A stretch of 64,000 nucleotides of DNA, from assembly GCA_947396885.1 (NCBI GenBank), contig OX377202.1, forward strand, positions 108,084,221-108,148,220. Direction: 5' to 3'. This stretch comes from Heligmosomoides polygyrus polygyrus. Its lineage: Eukaryota; Nematoda; Chromadorea; Rhabditida; Heligmosomidae. The notes under the pieces are model-generated. The model made no database searches and had not been told where the DNA came from. It saw only the letters and a list, made by a program, of their open reading frames with translations. Shown here piece by piece: positions 1 through 12,400 of this stretch. Both the position numbers and the translations under genes were made by a program. Position 1 is the first letter of the stretch; every line of letters begins with the position of its first letter.

Positions 1-154
1 TACAAAAATTGGTGAAGAAACCCCAAGGTAGAAATTGACGGCCCTATGTCATATGCGTGTCACAGGTCAAAGCGGTAAAATGACGTGGGACGATATGGAC
101 CTTCCATCGCTGGCCGATCCGGTTGAACTGTTTTGCCAGTCCCACCATGAGTAA
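1..154 (+). CDS. 3' end of an unidentified gene (last two exons)
   Basis: Two exons (1-27 and 66-154) join across a 38-nt intron with a GTAGAA donor and a CACAG acceptor. The joined frame ends at TAA (152-154) and encodes a polar, acidic C-terminal tail containing TWDDMDLPSLADPVELFCQ. The phase (one base before, two after the intron) keeps the frame open, and reading through the intron would not. I do not recognise the protein. The upstream part lies outside the window. It is convergent with ufd-2, whose 3' end must lie just downstream. The call rests on splice phase and natural-looking residue composition only, so it could be chance. Confidence 0.42.
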
Positions 155-1020
155 AAAACTTCCGAGTGGCCCCAACAAATTGGGATAGCGTCGATCTGAG
201 AACAAAATGCTATCGGCTACAGTGACACATATAATATAGCCTAAATTCTTGAAAACAGCAAGTCATAGGGGCATTTAAAGGGTTTAATTCGCACTTGGAA
301 CGTGACGTAGCTATGGTTACGACACAGTTTAGTGCAGACTCGGGCCACTATGATTTGCTGGAAATGGACCCAAAACTAACCAGTAGCCAGCCGTATAGTG
401 AACACTACCTTTTGTACACAAACAATGAACCCTGTGGGAGAATATAGGGTAGAAGAGCGATGAAGTCGTGCCGAATCCTCAGCAACAACGCAGCGAAATA
501 AAGGTAGAAGAGATGTCGGAGGAAAACACTGAAGACGGCGATCGATTGTACATGCGCTTAATGCTCGAAACGAAACGGATGCACGATATCATGCCATAGA
601 AGAGTAAGAAAGTCACCCTAGTAGGGACAAGGAAGCAGGTCTCACAGCGAAATGTACATACGTTCAACAACTCGGTTTACAAGAAGAAGAAGAGGACGAA
701 GGAGGGGAAACCGTACGGATGAATGAACATCGAAGGCAAGCACGAATTGAACACGAACTGAAGACGAACGGCGGCGCCGCCCTTCACTTGCCGAGCTTCT
801 CCTTCACCCAGTCGCGTATGCGCTGTCGTAATTCGGGCACTGAAACGAGATCGATACGAGCAGGGCAAACACGGTGCAGCATCGGCGCCCTTGGCGACAC
901 CACGTCGGCCTAATACACTGTGCCGTCATTACTTCTATGAAAACACTTCAGGGCGATATCATTCATTTAGGGCACACGGAATCGCAGTCGTAGGAGGCGC
1001 CGGCTGTCGCGTGCACTCCG
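155..1020. other. Intergenic stretch with no recognised feature
   Basis: I see no exon, repeat family or RNA gene here that I can support. It separates the convergent 3' ends of the gene at 1-154 and ufd-2, so it probably holds 3' UTR sequence of one or both. Short open frames are unconvincing. Confidence 0.4.
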
Positions 1021-1027
1021 AATCGAA

Positions 1028-1345
1028 CGTTCTTAGTTCGAATCAGTTTCTTTAAGCCTCAATTGGCTGGTATCGAGGTTGTAAGCTGTCACAACGATGT
1101 CTTGTTGCGATCAAAACTTCTAGCGCCAGGCGGGACTCGAACCCGCACCTCCCTCTGACCGGGCGGGAATGCTCTACGCGAGGTGTGGATGTTGCGTTCG
1201 ATCAAACGGCGCCGGTGATGTAACGGCGTAGAGCATTCCCGCCCGGTCAGAGGGAGGTGCGGGTTCGAGTCCCGCCTGGAGCTAGAAATTTTGATCGCAA
1301 CAAGACATCGTTGCGACAGTTCTTGGTTCGATTCCCGCCCAGGCC
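1028..1345. repeat. Inverted pair of tRNA-derived SINE copies (family A)
   Basis: Two copies of the same tRNA-like unit lie back to back, the left on - and the right on +, separated by about 20 bp. Each has an A-box-like GTGGTGTAATGGCG or GTGATGTAACGGCG and a B-box GGGTTCGAGTCCC inside a perfect 5-bp T-stem (GCGGG/CCCGC). The outer ends can pair as a 7-bp acceptor stem with one G-T pair. The shared 3' part reads AGTTTTGATCGCAACA. The anticodon arm does not fold normally, so these are SINEs and not tRNA genes. Transcription from the two B-boxes would diverge, and read-through RNA would fold into a hairpin of over 100 bp. Confidence 0.75.
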
Positions 1346-1783
1346 AACCAAGCCTTCTACCCCTCCGAGGTCCGTAAATTGCCACCAGACTTGCCCGAAA
1401 AGGATAAACTAAAGACAAGTCCATCGATTGGCCACCGCAGGTTGATATTACACATGCCAAATATGAATTTAAATGATTCCACATCCCCATGGAACAGAAG
1501 AATGAGTGTGCATCCTCTAAGGGACTGACTACCACCGACCTTTATTCATCTTTTAACAGCATTTTCATTTAAAAAAGACCTCTGTATATTCAACTTAAGC
1601 GGTATTTTCAATTTTAGGATAAGGACACTGTGATAAAGGTCAGCCATAGTTGATCTCTTTGCAGGATACGCTACGCATTCTATTCTGCGACATGTCATGG
1701 AAGTAAATTGTATGCGTGGCCAGCCGATGAACAAGTATCCTTCTCAGAAATGTCTGATACCAATTAAGGATGATAATGATGAT

Positions 1784-2062
1784 GACGGGGCGCGTGTAGC
1801 GCAGTCGGAGGAGGCACCGACTGTCGCTTGCACCTGAGACCAGGTTCCTGTTTCGGATTTCCCGCCCAGGCCAACCAAGCCTTCCATCCCTCCGGGGTCG
1901 GTGAATTGGTACCAGACTTGTCTGGGAAGGATAAAGCGCTGACTTGTTCATCGGCTGGCGTCCGCAAGTCATTACATGGCCAAGTACGCATTCAAGTCGC
2001 CTCCACGACATCCCGTGGAGCTAGAATGCGTGGCGCATCCCAAAAGAGGGATTGAGTAACGC
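1784..2062 (+). repeat. tRNA-derived SINE (family B)
   Basis: This copy has the family-B head: A-box-like GTGTAGCGCAGTCGG, then B-box-like GTTTCGGATTTCC, then a body containing CCAACCAAGCCTTCCATCC and a tail near GGGATTGAGTAACGC. Other copies lie at 13680-13912 (-), 34685-34945 (-), 44222-44515 (+), 46595-46880 (-), 46960-47215 (+, degenerate), 50555-50815 (+) and 51205-51492 (+). A fragment also lies at 1320-1460. Confidence 0.75.
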
Positions 2063-2079
2063 TGTTCTTTACTCTTTTA

Positions 2080-2111
2080 TCCTTGATGATGATGATGATG
2101 ATGATGATGAT
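2080..2111. repeat. (ATG)n microsatellite
   Basis: About ten ATG/GAT triplets run in tandem directly after the family-B SINE tail. It may have grown from the SINE 3' end. A shorter GATGATG run lies at 2270-2290. Confidence 0.85.
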
Positions 2112-2560
2112 TCAGTTCAGTTTCTTTAAGCCTCACGTGGCTGCCATCGAGGTTGTAGGCTCTCATAGCGGTGTTTGGTCCAGATCAAAAACTGCGCCAG
2201 GCGGGACTCGAACCCGCACCTCCTGCTGACCGGGCGGGAATGCTCTACGCCATTACACCACCGGCGCCGTTTGATGATGGTGATGATGATACATTACCAC
2301 TCCGAAGGGATTCAGCGCTTGGTTGGCAGGAGCAGCACCTGAAACTTGAACTTGAATCCTAGGGTCCCACAAGGTGTGGATGTTGCGTTCGATCAAACAG
2401 CGCCGGTGTAATGGCGTAGAGCATTCCCGCCCGGTCAGAGGGAGGTGCGAGTTCGAGTCCCGCCTGGCGCTAGAAGTTTTGATCGCAACAAAACATCGTT
2501 GTAACAGCTTACATCCTCGGTACCAGCCAATTGAGGCTTAAAGAAACTGATTTGAACTCC
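2112..2560. repeat. Divergent pair of family-A SINE copies
   Basis: The left copy (about 2112-2270) is on - and the right copy (about 2370-2560) on +, in the same back-to-back arrangement as at 1028-1345. Both carry the GCGGGACTCGAACCCGC or GTTCGAGTCCCGCC T-arm and end in the shared CAGTTTCTTTAAGCCTCA segment. The roughly 100 bp between them is the only non-duplicated part. Confidence 0.7.
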
Positions 2561-2564
2561 AATA

Positions 2565-3298
2565 GTGGATGCACGCGACAGACGCCGTTTCTTTCGACTG
2601 CGCTATCACGCGCCCATATGGATCCGGAAAATATCGATTCTCCTACAACAGAGGAGTTTGCTAACTAAAGAAAGGTATGAAGGAGCGCGAAGGACGAAAA
2701 CGAGTCAAATAGCAAGGATGTCTACTCATCAAAGAGTAGCAGAGCAGTAGCAGCATGTTTCGCACCTGCAAACCTTGAACGAAAGGAGCCGATGTTTCTC
2801 AAAGTTCGCCATTGAATAGCAATGGCTATACGCACTCACACGCCACTGATAAGAGCCTGTCGAAAGCAGGTGGACCAGACGGCTTGGAGACGCACTGGTG
2901 GAATAAATGCTTTGTAGGCATAGCGGCAAAGGTTCGTATCCTTGATGAATTGCGTTTTTTAAAGCTTTGCTTCACTATAGGCTGTTAAGGGTCAACGAAA
3001 TGACCTTGGAGATTCTTCAAGAATGTTCACACATTAAATATTGTCTACTCTTTGATGTGTGGGCATTCTTCATAGTCAATCTGTATTGTGCAGGCAGACA
3101 TACGATTCAGATCCTGCCTCGGTAAGGATTGAACACAGGATGGTTACTACTATCAGACTTTGAGCGCTCTTCGCTCTTTTTTCTTCAAACGGAAATAATA
3201 TTCGAATAAAATAATGCGATGAAAAGGATCCACAAATGATACATGTGTTAATATCCAGGCATATTCAATAGCTATCAAGAACGCAGCAGGCCCCTTAC
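2565..3298. other. Stretch expected to hold the last ufd-2 exon; nothing certain
   Basis: The ufd-2 exon at 3299-3445 ends in a good donor (CTG|GTAAGG). The last exon should therefore lie between here and 155 and encode about 15-25 residues after the U-box. I tested CT-containing acceptors on the - strand and found no exon with the expected Leu-Lys/Trp pattern. No repeat family is recognised here. Confidence 0.4.
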
Positions 3299-3445
3299 CA
3301 GGTTCCAGCTCCTCTTCGGTGAGGGTGGCTCGGTTGAAGGGATTCGTCTGACTGCTGAGCAAATGACGCATGATATGCTTTCGATCCATGATATGACCAG
3401 ACGGCAGGCGCACAGGATCCTCCATAAGTGTGTCCATCACGGGAT
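3299..3445 (-). other. ufd-2: U-box exon of ufd-2
   Basis: This exon follows acceptor TTCGTTCCAG and ends at CTG|GTAAGG. It encodes [17 protein letters not shown], then [11 protein letters not shown] and [15 protein letters not shown]. These are the E2-binding core residues of the U-box, a RING-like fold without zinc ligands. The split Asp codon joins exactly to the preceding exon's DAPEEFK. Confidence 0.95.
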
Positions 3446-6400
3446 CTGGAACGAAAGGAGCAGCTAATTCGCGGTTTAGTATCTCTATAGCACTACTTCG
3501 TACAATACGATGATCTTTTTAATGAAAAATCGTGCTAAGGGCCTGTACATACTTCGCGAAGAAGGCGACAGTAGCGATTGGTCGGCCAAGCAAATCATAT
3601 GTATCGATTTTTGTAGGGCGGTCGCTCGACAAAAATCCATATGTATGATCTGCGTGGCCGATCAATCGCTCATGTCGCCTTCGTCGCAAAGTATGAACAG
3701 GCTCAATGTGCAATAGTCGATATACGTCATTTTCACTGTAGCCGTACAGACACTTTAAAAATGAAATGAACATCTTGCACACCGAATTATCGCATTTAAA
3801 GTTTAAACAGACATACCCGATAATCAAAATTATCAGCTCGGGCTCGACATTGGGGTATTTGTCTTCTAATTTCTCAAATGGCTTTTATCTCTTAGCAGTT
3901 TGTGATCTATTTTAACGTCATTTAGATTGTTAGATTCGAATATAACTCTGTATATTTAGACTATTTATAAAGATTTATCACTGGTTTAATTACCCAAGTT
4001 TGAGGTTTTCTGAAACAAACTGGGTCGATGGCAACAGAAGTGCGTACTTTTTTCGCAGCTTTAAAAATCACCGTTTTAAAATGAAAGGGGCTAGTTTAAA
4101 GTAAAAAGTGTATAAAAACATAAAACATGGCGTGCTCTCGTAATTCTATATTTAGTATGGTTTCGATACTTGTCAGCATTAATAAACTTACCCTTGAATT
4201 CTTCAGGAGCATCCTCTAGCTCCATCTCTTGAGCAGCTTTGTTATTGTACAGTGTTTCAACCTTTTCGGCCATTGCACGGAACCTAAAATGCAATGTTGA
4301 CGTGAAGATAGGTAGAAACAGGCTGTAGATCACACATGCTTGCTGGTAACACCTGCTCCTACCTCTCTATTTGACTAATCGGGACGACATTGTTGCTCTC
4401 GAGACGACGAATCACATCGTTCATCATCTGCGGGGTGTAGGATCTCTGGAAGTGGAATTTAAATTAAAAAAATTAAAGTGAAATCCATTGGTAATCCAAC
4501 AATAGTGATTGAGAAGTCTTATTATTGCAATAAAAAATACTTCCAGAAAATTTGAAGCTCGAAACAAGAGTTTATTGACGACGACTGGACCCCTAAGGCC
4601 CCGTTCATACTTCCGACGTCGAGCGACGCGACGGCATGTAAAGTGACCAAATTGATCGATCGCGTCGCTCAATCAATATGGCCACCGTGCGTTACGTCGC
4701 GTCGCTTGGCGTTGTAGTATAAACAGGGCCTAAGTTCATACTTCGATGGAGCGATGGGAGCAACTGGTCGGCCAGACAAATCATACGTATCGAATTTCTT
4801 TGAGCGATCACTCAGCAAAAATCGATGCGTGTGATTTGTCTGGCCGACAATCGGTACCCTCCCGTCGCGAAGTATGAACAGGCTATAAGCTCATCTTAAG
4901 GAACGGTATCAGCTGCTGAGAAGAAGCAGACGTCAATAGTGGACAGGAGCTTCAAATTCTCGCAGACGAATGGAATTTCAACACCGTCAAGCACCAAATT
5001 TCCTTCCAAAGGTTCCCATGGAGTCCAATGCACCGCTACTCACCTCATCGTGAGCAATAAACTCGGCGAACGTGTCCGAAAACGCCGCCAGGTTGAGATA
5101 CACGTCGACAACTTGGCCTACAAGCTTCCGCGGCTCCCACTGGAACCTCTCTGCAGCGTCACGGACCTAAATTGGATCCACTGAACCGAATGTTGGAGCA
5201 CAAGGAGCAGACAACCGACCATACCTTCAATTCCATGCACTTTCGTCCACAAAGCTGCGCAATGTTGTGGTTGAGCATCGACGCCAGACGATCACCGAGG
5301 ACGTCCTGGGCGAACGGCTGTGGGGCATCCCTTGTTAGGTAGCCCAGCAGTTCCAGAGTGTCCTTCGCATAGATCAACCATGACCGGACCTTAACCAGGA
5401 TTTACACAAATTCTAAGTAAATTGCAGACTTTTAAGGTGAAACTGGAAACTCTTCGACTGTGACTGTCCTCGGCGAAACTTAAACTTAAATAATGTTCAC
5501 TTTGTGCTAACTGATTTTGCATCATTTTTGACTTCTATGTTCTACTTTTGTCAATCTTTAAAAAAGCCAACTTTTGTACACTCTTTTGCTGAAATTACTT
5601 TCTGTCTCTTTTTGGCTCAATAAATGTTCTTCTGTCCCTTTCGGCTCAATAACTGTTCTATGTTCTATGAACTGGACACTTTTCGTACCAACTGAACGCA
5701 CTTCTACGCAAGCTTGACGCTTCTGAAATCAAATTGAACATATTCTTAATCAAAATAATCGCCTTTCAGATAGAACCAGACCTCAGCCTCTAGGAAAACT
5801 AAAATAATTTTTCACTCAACAAAAATCAAGGATGACTTTCTACGAAGATTTTAATTCATCTGCCCAAAAAATGCGCACATTGAAATTTAATTTTATTTTT
5901 TAAAGAAAAATGATAGTTTAAAGCTTATTTTAAGGCGCACGAAGGCAGCAATTTCTTTTCATGTATTAGAAGGTCTGTCGTAATTTTAAGTTGGCTACCT
6001 ATAAAAGGCACATGTCGCGAAGCTGGGCAGCATTGGGGGGGGGGGGGTGGTGTGGAGGCGCGCCATCCAATCCGGGGTGGGATTCATAAACGACTTACAT
6101 AACTTGAACAGAGAATTCCCAGCGGAAAACTCAGAGAACGCGGCTTATCGTTCACCATATCGCTTGATAAGTCCCGCTATCTGAGTTTTCCGTTGTGAAT
6201 GTCCTGTTAAAGTCATGTAAGTCGTTGATGAATCCGACCCTTGGTCGTATCGAGTGGGCGTGCCATTCGGAGAGGGACGTACGATCGGTACCCAACTAGC
6301 TGGCATGTGTTCGCATGATGTTTTGCTTTGTTATGATCGGCTGGCGCGCTCCCACCTCCAACGCTGCCCACATTCGCTACATAAACCGAAGTCTGTTTAC

Positions 6401-9400
6401 TTAAAACAGCAAAGGAAAATAAAATACGTGCGTTGTCCACCATTGTTTTTGTTGTATCGTTAACAACTGTGTAACTCCGCGCAAACAGAATTTTTGCTAG
6501 CAATAAGAGGAACATAGTGAGGTTCTGGACGAGTGCATGGCGGGTTCGAGTCCCACCTAATGCTAAAGCTTTGATCGCAACCAAACATCGGCCTAAAAAA
6601 AAAACTTTGAAGCATTATTTTTTCATAAAACACCAAAATTTTTTGAAATATGAGACAGAGTTCTTACTTTTTCAAGCACATGAATTAAAAAATTTCAACA
6701 AAAATCATAATAAACTCTTCTTGGAGAACAAACTGGTATGAATGACTTCTTTTTAAAATATGTATGGATTAATCTAGAATTCTCTCCTTTCGATTTGGAA
6801 GATGTTCAGTTTGACTCCATAAGCGTCGTGTCAGCGTTGAAAGGTTGCACTTTGGTTTGAACACGTCCAATTTAACGTGGAATTTGTATACACTCCAGCA
6901 GCGGGGCGGAATGCGGCGATATCGATCGTTCACGCAGCTTAATCGATATCGAGCTCGTTGCACTACGACTCTAGTATAATCCACAAGAAAGTTATGGAAA
7001 TCTGGATTTTTATTACCTGCCGCTTCGCATCCTCCAGAATACTCTCCCGTTGTTGCTGTTCTTCTCTCTCAAGCGCTGCCCATTCATCTTTATTCGCCAT
7101 TACGAGTTCGACATCGTGGATCTTCTTCAGCGCCGCTAAGCTTTCATCCAATAAGAACGTCGCGTCGTTGATCACCATATTGATGAAGCGGATGAATTCT
7201 GGACCACAGGCCCTGAAAACAGCGTGATAAACTGAATTGTTGGTAAAGAATGGGTTCTAATGAAAAGCTTAGTGTGCGCCATGTATTCTGCGTTTGCCCA
7301 ATATAGCGCAAGTACATAGAACGGCTATTCGGCCATCAGAGTGAGATCCGATGGCTACGCTTGCCTACAAAGCCAGATCAAACACAGCGGATTTCTGCCC
7401 GTTGAAGCAGAGACATCCACAACCCCAGTAAACGCCTTAGTGTCAGAGGAATCCCAGCTGAAGAAAACCGAAATTACCGGTCAAGAGACCGACAATGTCG
7501 ATGGATATTCATTGCCTTCCCACGTCTTCTGAATCCCCAGGCACCTTGGACGACATCTTTGGCAAGTCTTCTGAATCCCTTTAAAGCCCTCGAGGATCAT
7601 TTCCTCCTGCGCTAACCCACTCACGACGCAGTGCGTACAACCTACCTTCGCCCTCTCCATAAGAATAGACTTTCCTCCAATACTGCCCTTGAGGACATCT
7701 AAGGTTGAAACTGAGATATCCAGTGTCCCCTCGAACACCTTATCACCTTATCGTAATAAGTCAAGCAACTAACCTGGCCAGATAAATCATGACAGACCGG
7801 TAATAGGTCTCATTCCACAGACACTGGAAAATCACTTGGATATTCCGCCGGATGCTGAACTTCTCGTAGAAATCCGTTCCAGCTTCGGCGTCCGAGTAGA
7901 ACTGAAAGTTGGGATGCCATATCTTGGGCAGTGTTGTCGGCAGATATGAACGGAATCAATTGAAATATATCCCAAATCACTAATTTTATACTTTCGAAAA
8001 TTAGATGAAACCCTAATAGAGCACGCAACAATCAACACCAATATTGCTAAGAGTTCGTCCGTGGATTCAAACCACAAATGCACAAGTACCTCATAAATAA
8101 GGCAAGAACTAGACCCTAAGGGCCCGTTTGTACTTCGATGCCGAGCGACGCGACGCCACGTGCTGTGGCCACATTGATCGTGCGAGGCGATCGATCAATT
8201 TGGCCATTATACATGCCGTCGACTCGCACAAGTGAGAGAAGGCCTCCGGAGTTCCGAGCTTCGCCGACGTTCGAAGATCAGAGACGCTGTCGCGTGAGCC
8301 AAGTTGTCAAAAATTAGGTGGGCCGACCGTGTAATGCGCTTCGCAGACACCCGCTGAACGAGAGCCGTTACCGACTGAATTACGCGGGATGTCAAGAGAA
8401 CACAGGATACCCACCAACGCGTTGGTCGGACTTCTTCGTGAAAGCCCTGAACGACAGCTATGACGCTCTTCGTGTCCCTCGAGCGAGGAGGATCTATTGG
8501 AGCATTCTGGCACCAACAGGGACGAATGGAGACGCTGCTGGCGCCCACTCAAGCAAGTCGATGATCAACGGGACGACAGGTGATACAGGTGATACATGCC
8601 GTCGCGTCGCTCGACGCCGGAAGTATAAACGGGGCTCCGCAGAGGTAAAAAGAAAGAGAGTAAGAAGTTACCTAAAATTACCTATATTTTAATAACCCTA
8701 CACACCTTAAATCCTCATTCAAAACCAACCTTCACCAAACTCGGAAACAGCTTCCCCATAGCCATCGGACTGTTGATCACCTGATACCACAAGTTCTGAG
8801 CAGCTGGCATCACAGCAGGCGTGAGCATCATTACCACTTCAACCACCTACAAAAATAGGCGCTTTGAAAGCTCTCTGAACAACGGTAAAACAACGGTAAA
8901 AAGTTAGCATATCGAAGGCTACCGAGGTTTAAGATGAGGGAACTTGACGTTTATTGCACAGTGGCTATTCATAAATGAGTAAGTACTCACTTTTGCAGCC
9001 AGAAACGGATTGTTGAAGTAATGGGTGCAGCAAATGAAGACCAACAGATGATTCGGCCAATCATTGTTTCTCCCAACAAGAAGCGGAGCGGCGTGTCTGT
9101 AATTAAAACATTCCTTTGGCCGACAGCGCTAATAAAGCAGCAATTACACCTAACTGTAATATGGTCACAACATGCAAATCCACATGTGCCCTAACAAGTG
9201 ACCACTTTTTAAAATTTTATAATAACTTTACTTTTAAAGGAAAAATAATAAATTTAGAAATATATGAAAATAAAAAAAAGAGCAAATAAAAGAGAGAAAA
9301 GGGAGAAATGAAAGAATAAATAAATACGAAAAAAATAGAAAAATAGAATAAAAAAATACAAATAAAAATACACTTTCAACAACAGAAATAAAAATGGTTG

Positions 9401-12400
9401 AAGAAAAAATAGTGCTCAATTTGTAGCAAATAAAAAGAGGTAGCAATTTTTGCTTAGAGAAGGGATTGCGCCATGTATTCCTCCAGGATGTCGCGATTTC
9501 CATTTGATGGACAGCATTTTTTTTTGTTGCACGGAGTTACACACTTGTCAACGGTACAACAAAAAGATCTGAAGAACACACACACTTTCCCTTTTCTACA
9601 TCAAGTGAACAGCCTTCACGCTATTAATCAAACGAAGATCGCGACTAGTAGACATCGGATCCGATTCCGAATCGGATGACTTGAATTTGTCATTTTTTGA
9701 AACCCGGTTACAATGATTGTCCGAGTAGCGGCATTTTTGAAAAGCCCCGGCTCTTGGGATGACTCAAATAATAGCTGCTTAAACAGGAACGATTTTCATG
9801 CGAACCAAATCACTTATTTCTCTTCGAATCTCACATCGGTTATTCGGATCGGATAGACCTTCAAATTTCCGAGTAAAGCCAGTTATCTGAGTTACCCGAT
9901 CTGTGGAAAAACACTCTTATCTGAATCTCCCAATGATCCGGGCTTTTCAAAAATCCTATTGTTTGCGCAATCCCTTTAACCAGAGTTTGAAAAATTGACG
10001 GATCCGAATTATCCGAATGGGGTGTCGGATCCAATGTCTAGCGACTAGCTAGATGAGTGCATGGCGCTGTCTATTCTATGTCATACAAAAGTCGGTTAGT
10101 GATCGAGCATGAAAGGGTTTGGAACAGATTTTCTGCTCGGTTTGAACCTTGTAACGTCTCAGAGACCAAGTTGATTAGTTAGCGACCATGAAATGGTGGG
10201 AGATGGGATCGGGGTGAGCGATGATATAACAAAGGCCTGCGACACGACAAGGGTCAAACCGAGCAGTAAATCTGTTCCAAACCCTTTCATGCTCGGTGAC
10301 TAACCAACTTTGTCTGAGATTAATAAGCTAAATAAACTGCTGCTTTTCTTTCTGGATCTCAGAGTAAGCTTAGAACCATTATTGTTTTTTTAGAAAATAT
10401 TTTTTAAATAAAATTTCAAACAGTATGTTCACTTATGAGTATGAGATGAGTAATTAACACACTGACGACAATCGCGTTTTGCGGCAGACAACCGTGTGGG
10501 ACGCGTATGCGATTCTACACACGCGCCCTACGATTAACCGGTGGCTCATAATGTCCCTCGCGGGCCACTTTTTTGTTTCGTGCACTTTTTTTTATAGATT
10601 TTTCTGTTCTCTAATCACTTGTGATAGGAGATGTCCGACAGGGATAAGCTAGAAAAATGTCGTTGGGGGTCGAGCGTTCTACACCCTCGTCCCCTGGCCC
10701 GCCCACCCCCAACCCCTGGGCTTGCTCGAGAGTCCGATGGCTGCCTTACGAGATAGTGGAGACGCAGACATTTGCCACGCCTCTGTTTAAAGGGCGGGGG
10801 TAGAACGCCACTCCGCCATGTCATTGCATTCATTGCATACAGGTGAGTAAGGCTATCGGAGGTCACCGATTTTGCCCGAACTTCGTCATGGGGGTTACTT
10901 GGGGTGCTGATCTCGGATATGGCATCGGTTTTCGGAATTGAGGCCAATTACGGTAGGCACAGATGAGCAAGGCTGTCGGAGTAATTGCCTCGTAGACGAA
11001 GTTTGTGCGAAATCTGCGACCATGATTCCGACAGTCTTATTCATCCGTACCTACCGTAATCTAACGTAATCGGCTGAAATTTTGAAAACGGATGTCAGAT
11101 TCGCGATCACCATCCCAAATAGCCTCCTGAGAGGAATTTGGGCAGAAAAGACTGACTTGAATTGATGTGGTTGAGGAATTGGTCTCCTTCCTAGTAAGGT
11201 AAAAATTTTCAAATTCGGCGATATATGTAATAAAAGCCTCTACATTTTTCTTGCTTATTCCTGTTGAACATTCTTCTAGCACAGGTGACTAGAGATCAGA
11301 AAAAACATCTATAAAAAACCGACGGCAGCCGAATGTCCCAAGCGAACGGACTCTATGAGTCACCGGTGGCTCACATTGCCGTCAATGTGTTAAAACTTCA
11401 AAGTCATAGCAAATTTTCTTGGAAAAAAAATGTTCTAAACGTCTCATGTCAAATTCTCTAGTTTAATTCGAAGATGTTCAATTTGATTTCTAAATGCGTC
11501 AAGCCTGCTTAGATAAGTGTTCAAATTGATGTGAAAATGTTATAAAAGACGTGTAAACAATCAAGTTACGCATGACTATCAGTTTTCATCCACAAGGGAA
11601 GTCGAGGAAATGCAAGACATGGCATAATCCGCTCACTTCAACGAGAATGTGACCAAATCCAGTACGTCATCCAAGTAGAACTCCGGATACGCAGCGAACA
11701 GCTGTGGAGCAACCGGAGGGAGCTCGCTTTCGTAGTGACTGTAAAGCATCTCATTCACAAAATCGAAGAAAAAAGAATGCGAAACCTTGGGAACGAATGA
11801 TCACTCCACTTACAAGTTTGGTGTGACAGCGTTGAGGAGCAGCTGCAGCTGTTTGCTGGAGAAATCGAGCGCGAGGCTAATGAATGACGGATCCGACAGC
11901 ATGCACTCGTAGCACATGGCTGTGTGAGTGAACGACTGAAGCAGAGGAACTGTTAATCGATAGCCGACAGCCAGAACTGAGGACGTTTCAGTTTTTCTAT
12001 GAATCGGAAGGACAAATCATAGGCCGCGATTGCACGCAGTAGAAGACTGTGTAGATTCGATTTTAAGAACAAACAGAGGGCGACGAGCCAGAAGTGGCGG
12101 AAATTCCACTCAAATATACCATTTTCACGTCATTTGGACGTCAATTGGACACTCTTCAGAGCAAATTCGGCACTTTTCAAGGCAAGCTTGACGCATTTGA
12201 AATCAAGCTAAACAACATCAACATCACAACGATCGTCTCCCAAATATGAACAAAAAATTTCTAAGAAGGTTCACTTTTGTCTGAAGAAAAATTCGAATGA
12301 CTTTCTTTGAAAATTTTCGCTATCAAAATAAGTGAACACATTGTTTGAATTTTATTTTATAAGGGAAAATAATGGTTTCTAGCTTATTTTAACGTGGAGA

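Noticed and set aside
1124..1290. Functional tRNA genes
   Set aside because: Acceptor and T arms fold, but the anticodon arm does not, and the units are multi-copy with a common non-tRNA 3' part, so they are SINEs.
2729..2929. Last exon of ufd-2 on the - strand
   Set aside because: An acceptor and a stop codon can be found, but the encoded residues do not resemble the Leu-Lys/Trp helix that ends E4 proteins.
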